Notes under the pieces: model-generated
Told to the model about the DNA's origin: nothing
Databases searched by the model: none
Seen by the model: only the letters and a program-made list of their open reading frames with translations
Translations under genes and position numbers: made by a program
Origin: an uncultured Clostridia bacterium
GTDB lineage: Bacteria > Bacillota_I > Bacilli_A > RF39 > UBA660
Direction: 5' to 3'
Length of the DNA: 7,710 bases
Assembly: GCA_947304495.1 (NCBI GenBank)
Contig: CAMZBG010000039.1
Coordinates: 1-7,710, forward strand
Shown here: piece after piece, positions 6,749 to 7,710 of the stretch
Layout of the letters: the number at the start of each line of letters is the position of its first letter
Numbering within the stretch: the first letter of the stretch is position 1

Positions 6749-6766
6749 CTAATAATGTGTTATAAT
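6737..6766 (+). promoter_or_regulatory. Strong promoter of the 39-residue basic protein
   Basis: TTGATA (6737-6742, five of six), 18-bp spacer, TATAAT (6761-6766, six of six) with a TGT extension directly before the -10. This is the best promoter in the window. The -35 lies within the last codons of the membrane-protein gene. Transcription should start near 6773, giving a leader of about 19 bases. Confidence 0.75.
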
Positions 6767-6778
6767 CACTACGCAATG

Positions 6779-6786
6779 AGGAGGTG
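6779..6786 (+). promoter_or_regulatory. Near-perfect Shine-Dalgarno for the 39-residue gene
   Basis: AGGAGGTG is a full complement to the 16S 3' end, placed five bases before the ATG at 6792. It fixes the start of a gene too short for length-based calling. Confidence 0.8.
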
Positions 6787-6791
6787 TACTT

Positions 6792-6911
6792 ATGAGAACG
6801 TATAAAGTGAATTTACCTGAGGGTGTAAAGAAGACATTTGGTGCAAGAAGAGGTGTCAAAGTTAAACTTATTAACAAGAATATGCTTAAGAAAAAAAATT
6901 CTGCTAAATAG
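6792..6911 (+). CDS. Small basic protein, 39 residues, unknown function
   Basis: An ATG-to-TAG frame of 40 codons: begins MRTYKVNLPEGVKK, continues TFGARRGVKVKLINKN and ends MLKKKNSAK. Thirteen Lys/Arg against one Glu make it extremely basic, and the charge rises toward a disordered Lys-rich tail, as in nucleic-acid- or ribosome-binding small proteins. There is no membrane segment, signal peptide or cysteine, so it is not a type I toxin or a zinc finger. Evidence that it is real: near-consensus extended promoter, perfect Shine-Dalgarno at good spacing, and a strong hairpin terminator starting 26 bases after the stop, a complete one-gene unit. No family recognised. A ribosome-associated or nucleoid role is inference from charge and apparent expression level. 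Confidence 0.78.
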   Translation: MRTYKVNLPEGVKKTFGARRGVKVKLINKNMLKKKNSAK

Positions 6912-6937
6912 TTTTTGTTTATTATTTTTTTTATAAT

Positions 6938-6964
6938 AAAAAATATCCTTTCGGATATTTTTTT
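6938..6964. terminator. Bidirectional terminator between convergent genes
   Basis: Perfect 11-bp stem (6938-6948 with 6953-6963) with a TTTC loop and two G-C pairs at the top. The plus strand ends in seven T residues, and the minus strand reads into a T run from the A tract at 6938-6943. It ends transcription of the 39-residue gene and of the minus-strand gene, whose TAA (6963-6965) touches the stem. Confidence 0.85.
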
Positions 6965-7496
6965 AATATGTCATCCCTTCGTTTAGATCTCTTTCTTCTT
7001 CTATGATATTGAGATTTTTTAATGTTGCTACGCAACCTTCTAAGTCTTTATCTCCTGGATATGCTTCGGGATTGTGATATTTTGCTGCCATTTTTATTGT
7101 CCATTCTAAATGTTGATCATTTGGATGAACTTCAATAGTGAACTTGTTGTTTTCCGTATCTGTCCCTGTTAGTGCAAACCATTTTATTTGATCCATATCT
7201 GCTGGAACAGAAACTTGTAATCCCTGCAAATTGCATTGCTTTCTAATTGTCTTTGTTAATCCTTCTATTATATCTTTTGTAGTGCTGTTTTGAGGGATTG
7301 GGATTGGGTCCGTAAAGTAAGTTCCTCGAGGCATTCCTTCGACGTAATCACTGACATATACTGAAAATACTAATGAGTCATTATTTATGTAGATAGATAT
7401 GTTTTTCTTATTGCTTCCTGAATCTGCTGTAGCAAATTGATCTGCTATCTTTTCTAATGCCTCGTTTAGTGTTTTAGTGTTATTTGTTTCTTCCAT
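6963..7496 (-). CDS. Hypothetical soluble protein, 177 residues
   Basis: No family recognised. The chain has no signal peptide and no membrane helix, and is mildly acidic: a helical N-terminus (TLNEALEKIADQF, 9-21), a flexible AT-D-S-G-S-N-K-K link, then a region rich in beta-type stretches (ISIYIN, LVFSVYVSDY, IKWFALTG, KFTIEV) and a C-terminal part with YHNPEAYPGDKD and an Asp/Glu-rich end. Start choice: the frame stays open to an ATG at 7545-7547, but that would overlap the upstream gene by 31 bases with no ribosome site; the ATG at 7494-7496 lies 20 bases after the upstream TAA and follows AAGGAAAGAG, so the shorter form is preferred. It is probably co-transcribed with the TetR-type gene ahead of it. 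Function unknown. Confidence 0.72.
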   Translation of the reverse strand: MEETNNTKTLNEALEKIADQFATADSGSNKKNISIYINNDSLVFSVYVSDYVEGMPRGTYFTDPIPIPQNSTTKDIIEGLTKTIRKQCNLQGLQVSVPADMDQIKWFALTGTDTENNKFTIEVHPNDQHLEWTIKMAAKYHNPEAYPGDKDLEGCVATLKNLNIIEEERDLNEGMTY

Positions 7497-7516
7497 TTTT
7501 ACCAACTCTTTCCTTT

Positions 7517-7710
7517 TTATATGAAGCTGCTTAAGCCGCTCATACATAATTTGTTTATAAATAAAGCTATTGTTGCTGGATCATCTTTGCAATTATTGCT
7601 GATCCATTTTTCGATGATGCCTATACTTCCGTCCACAATAAATACATAGATATTGTTTAAATCGTCTTCAGAAGCTTTTTTTAATAATCTTTGCCATTCG
7701 TCAATACTTT
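7517..7710 (-). CDS. TetR-type transcriptional regulator, C-terminal fragment (5' end outside window)
   Basis: The last 63 residues of a minus-strand gene running in from the right edge, ending with TAA at 7517-7519. The end includes SIDEWQRLLKKA, then IYVFIVDGSIGIIEKWI, NNCKDDPATIALFI and NKLCMSGLSSFI. The G-I-I-E-K-W-I pattern followed by a D/E-x-P-x-x-I-A helix is the usual close of the TetR C-terminal domain found in DhaS-like and related Firmicutes regulators (TetR_C_7 type), the ligand-binding and dimer half. The DNA-binding helix-turn-helix would be upstream and is not visible, so the call rests on this tail alone. The 20-base gap to the next gene suggests a two-gene unit. Confidence 0.65.
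   Translation of the reverse strand, partial: SIDEWQRLLKKASEDDLNNIYVFIVDGSIGIIEKWISNNCKDDPATIALFINKLCMSGLSSFI

Noticed and set aside
6792..6911. Type I toxin or leader peptide
   Set aside because: The 39-residue product has no hydrophobic helix, and its gene is followed by a plain terminator and a convergent gene, not by an attenuated operon or an antisense RNA that I can see.
6911..6938. Second hairpin (TTTATTAT with ATAATAAA) before the terminator
   Set aside because: Pure A/T pairing with a T-only loop is weak and expected by chance in this composition; the G-C-capped stem just after it is the real terminator.
7497..7547. 17 extra N-terminal residues on the 177-residue hypothetical protein
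   Set aside because: They would overlap the end of the TetR-type gene and have no ribosome site, whereas the ATG at 7496 follows AAGGAAAGAG in the intergenic gap.

Overview
The window is AT-rich (by eye about 30% G+C), uses the standard code (TAA, TAG and TGA all end genes, Trp is TGG), has AGGAGG-type ribosome sites and short hairpin terminators with T tracts. This fits a low-GC Gram-positive lineage of the Bacilli/Erysipelotrichia/RF39 kind with a compact genome. The taxonomic placement is inference; there is no rRNA or marker gene here. No tRNA, rRNA, CRISPR array, transposase or integrase was seen.

Layout. (1) 2-694, plus strand: the 3' part of a cell-wall D,D-/L,D-carboxypeptidase of the VanY/M15B family, entering the window through an Asn/Gln/Ser/Thr linker with a 24-bp tandem repeat. 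(2) 693-754: two back-to-back hairpin terminators separating convergent genes. (3) 743-3109, minus: a CtpE-like cation P-type ATPase with its own promoter, apparently leaderless. (4) 3185-4423, minus: a sodium:dicarboxylate/amino-acid symporter (SLC1/GltPh fold) with altered substrate-site residues and its own terminator. (5) 4424-4548: a divergent intergenic region with two AATCCACA direct repeats 30 bp apart around an AT-only segment, a candidate promoter leftward and an extended -10 promoter rightward. (6) 4549-6748, plus: a tight three-gene operon of a Sel1-repeat protein with an uncharacterised N-terminal domain, an RNHCP-family zinc-ribbon protein and a three-helix membrane protein. (7) 6737-6964: a near-consensus promoter, a perfect Shine-Dalgarno and a terminator framing a 39-residue, very basic protein absent from ordinary long-ORF calls. 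(8) 6963-7710, minus: an unrecognised soluble protein of about 177 residues preceded by the C-terminal end of a TetR-type regulator.

Working together: the ATPase and the symporter are neighbouring transport genes but appear to be separate transcription units. The Sel1/RNHCP/membrane trio is the only clear multi-gene unit, and no member has an established function; it is the best candidate for something undescribed, together with the 39-residue protein that follows it. Both end genes are cut by the window edges.
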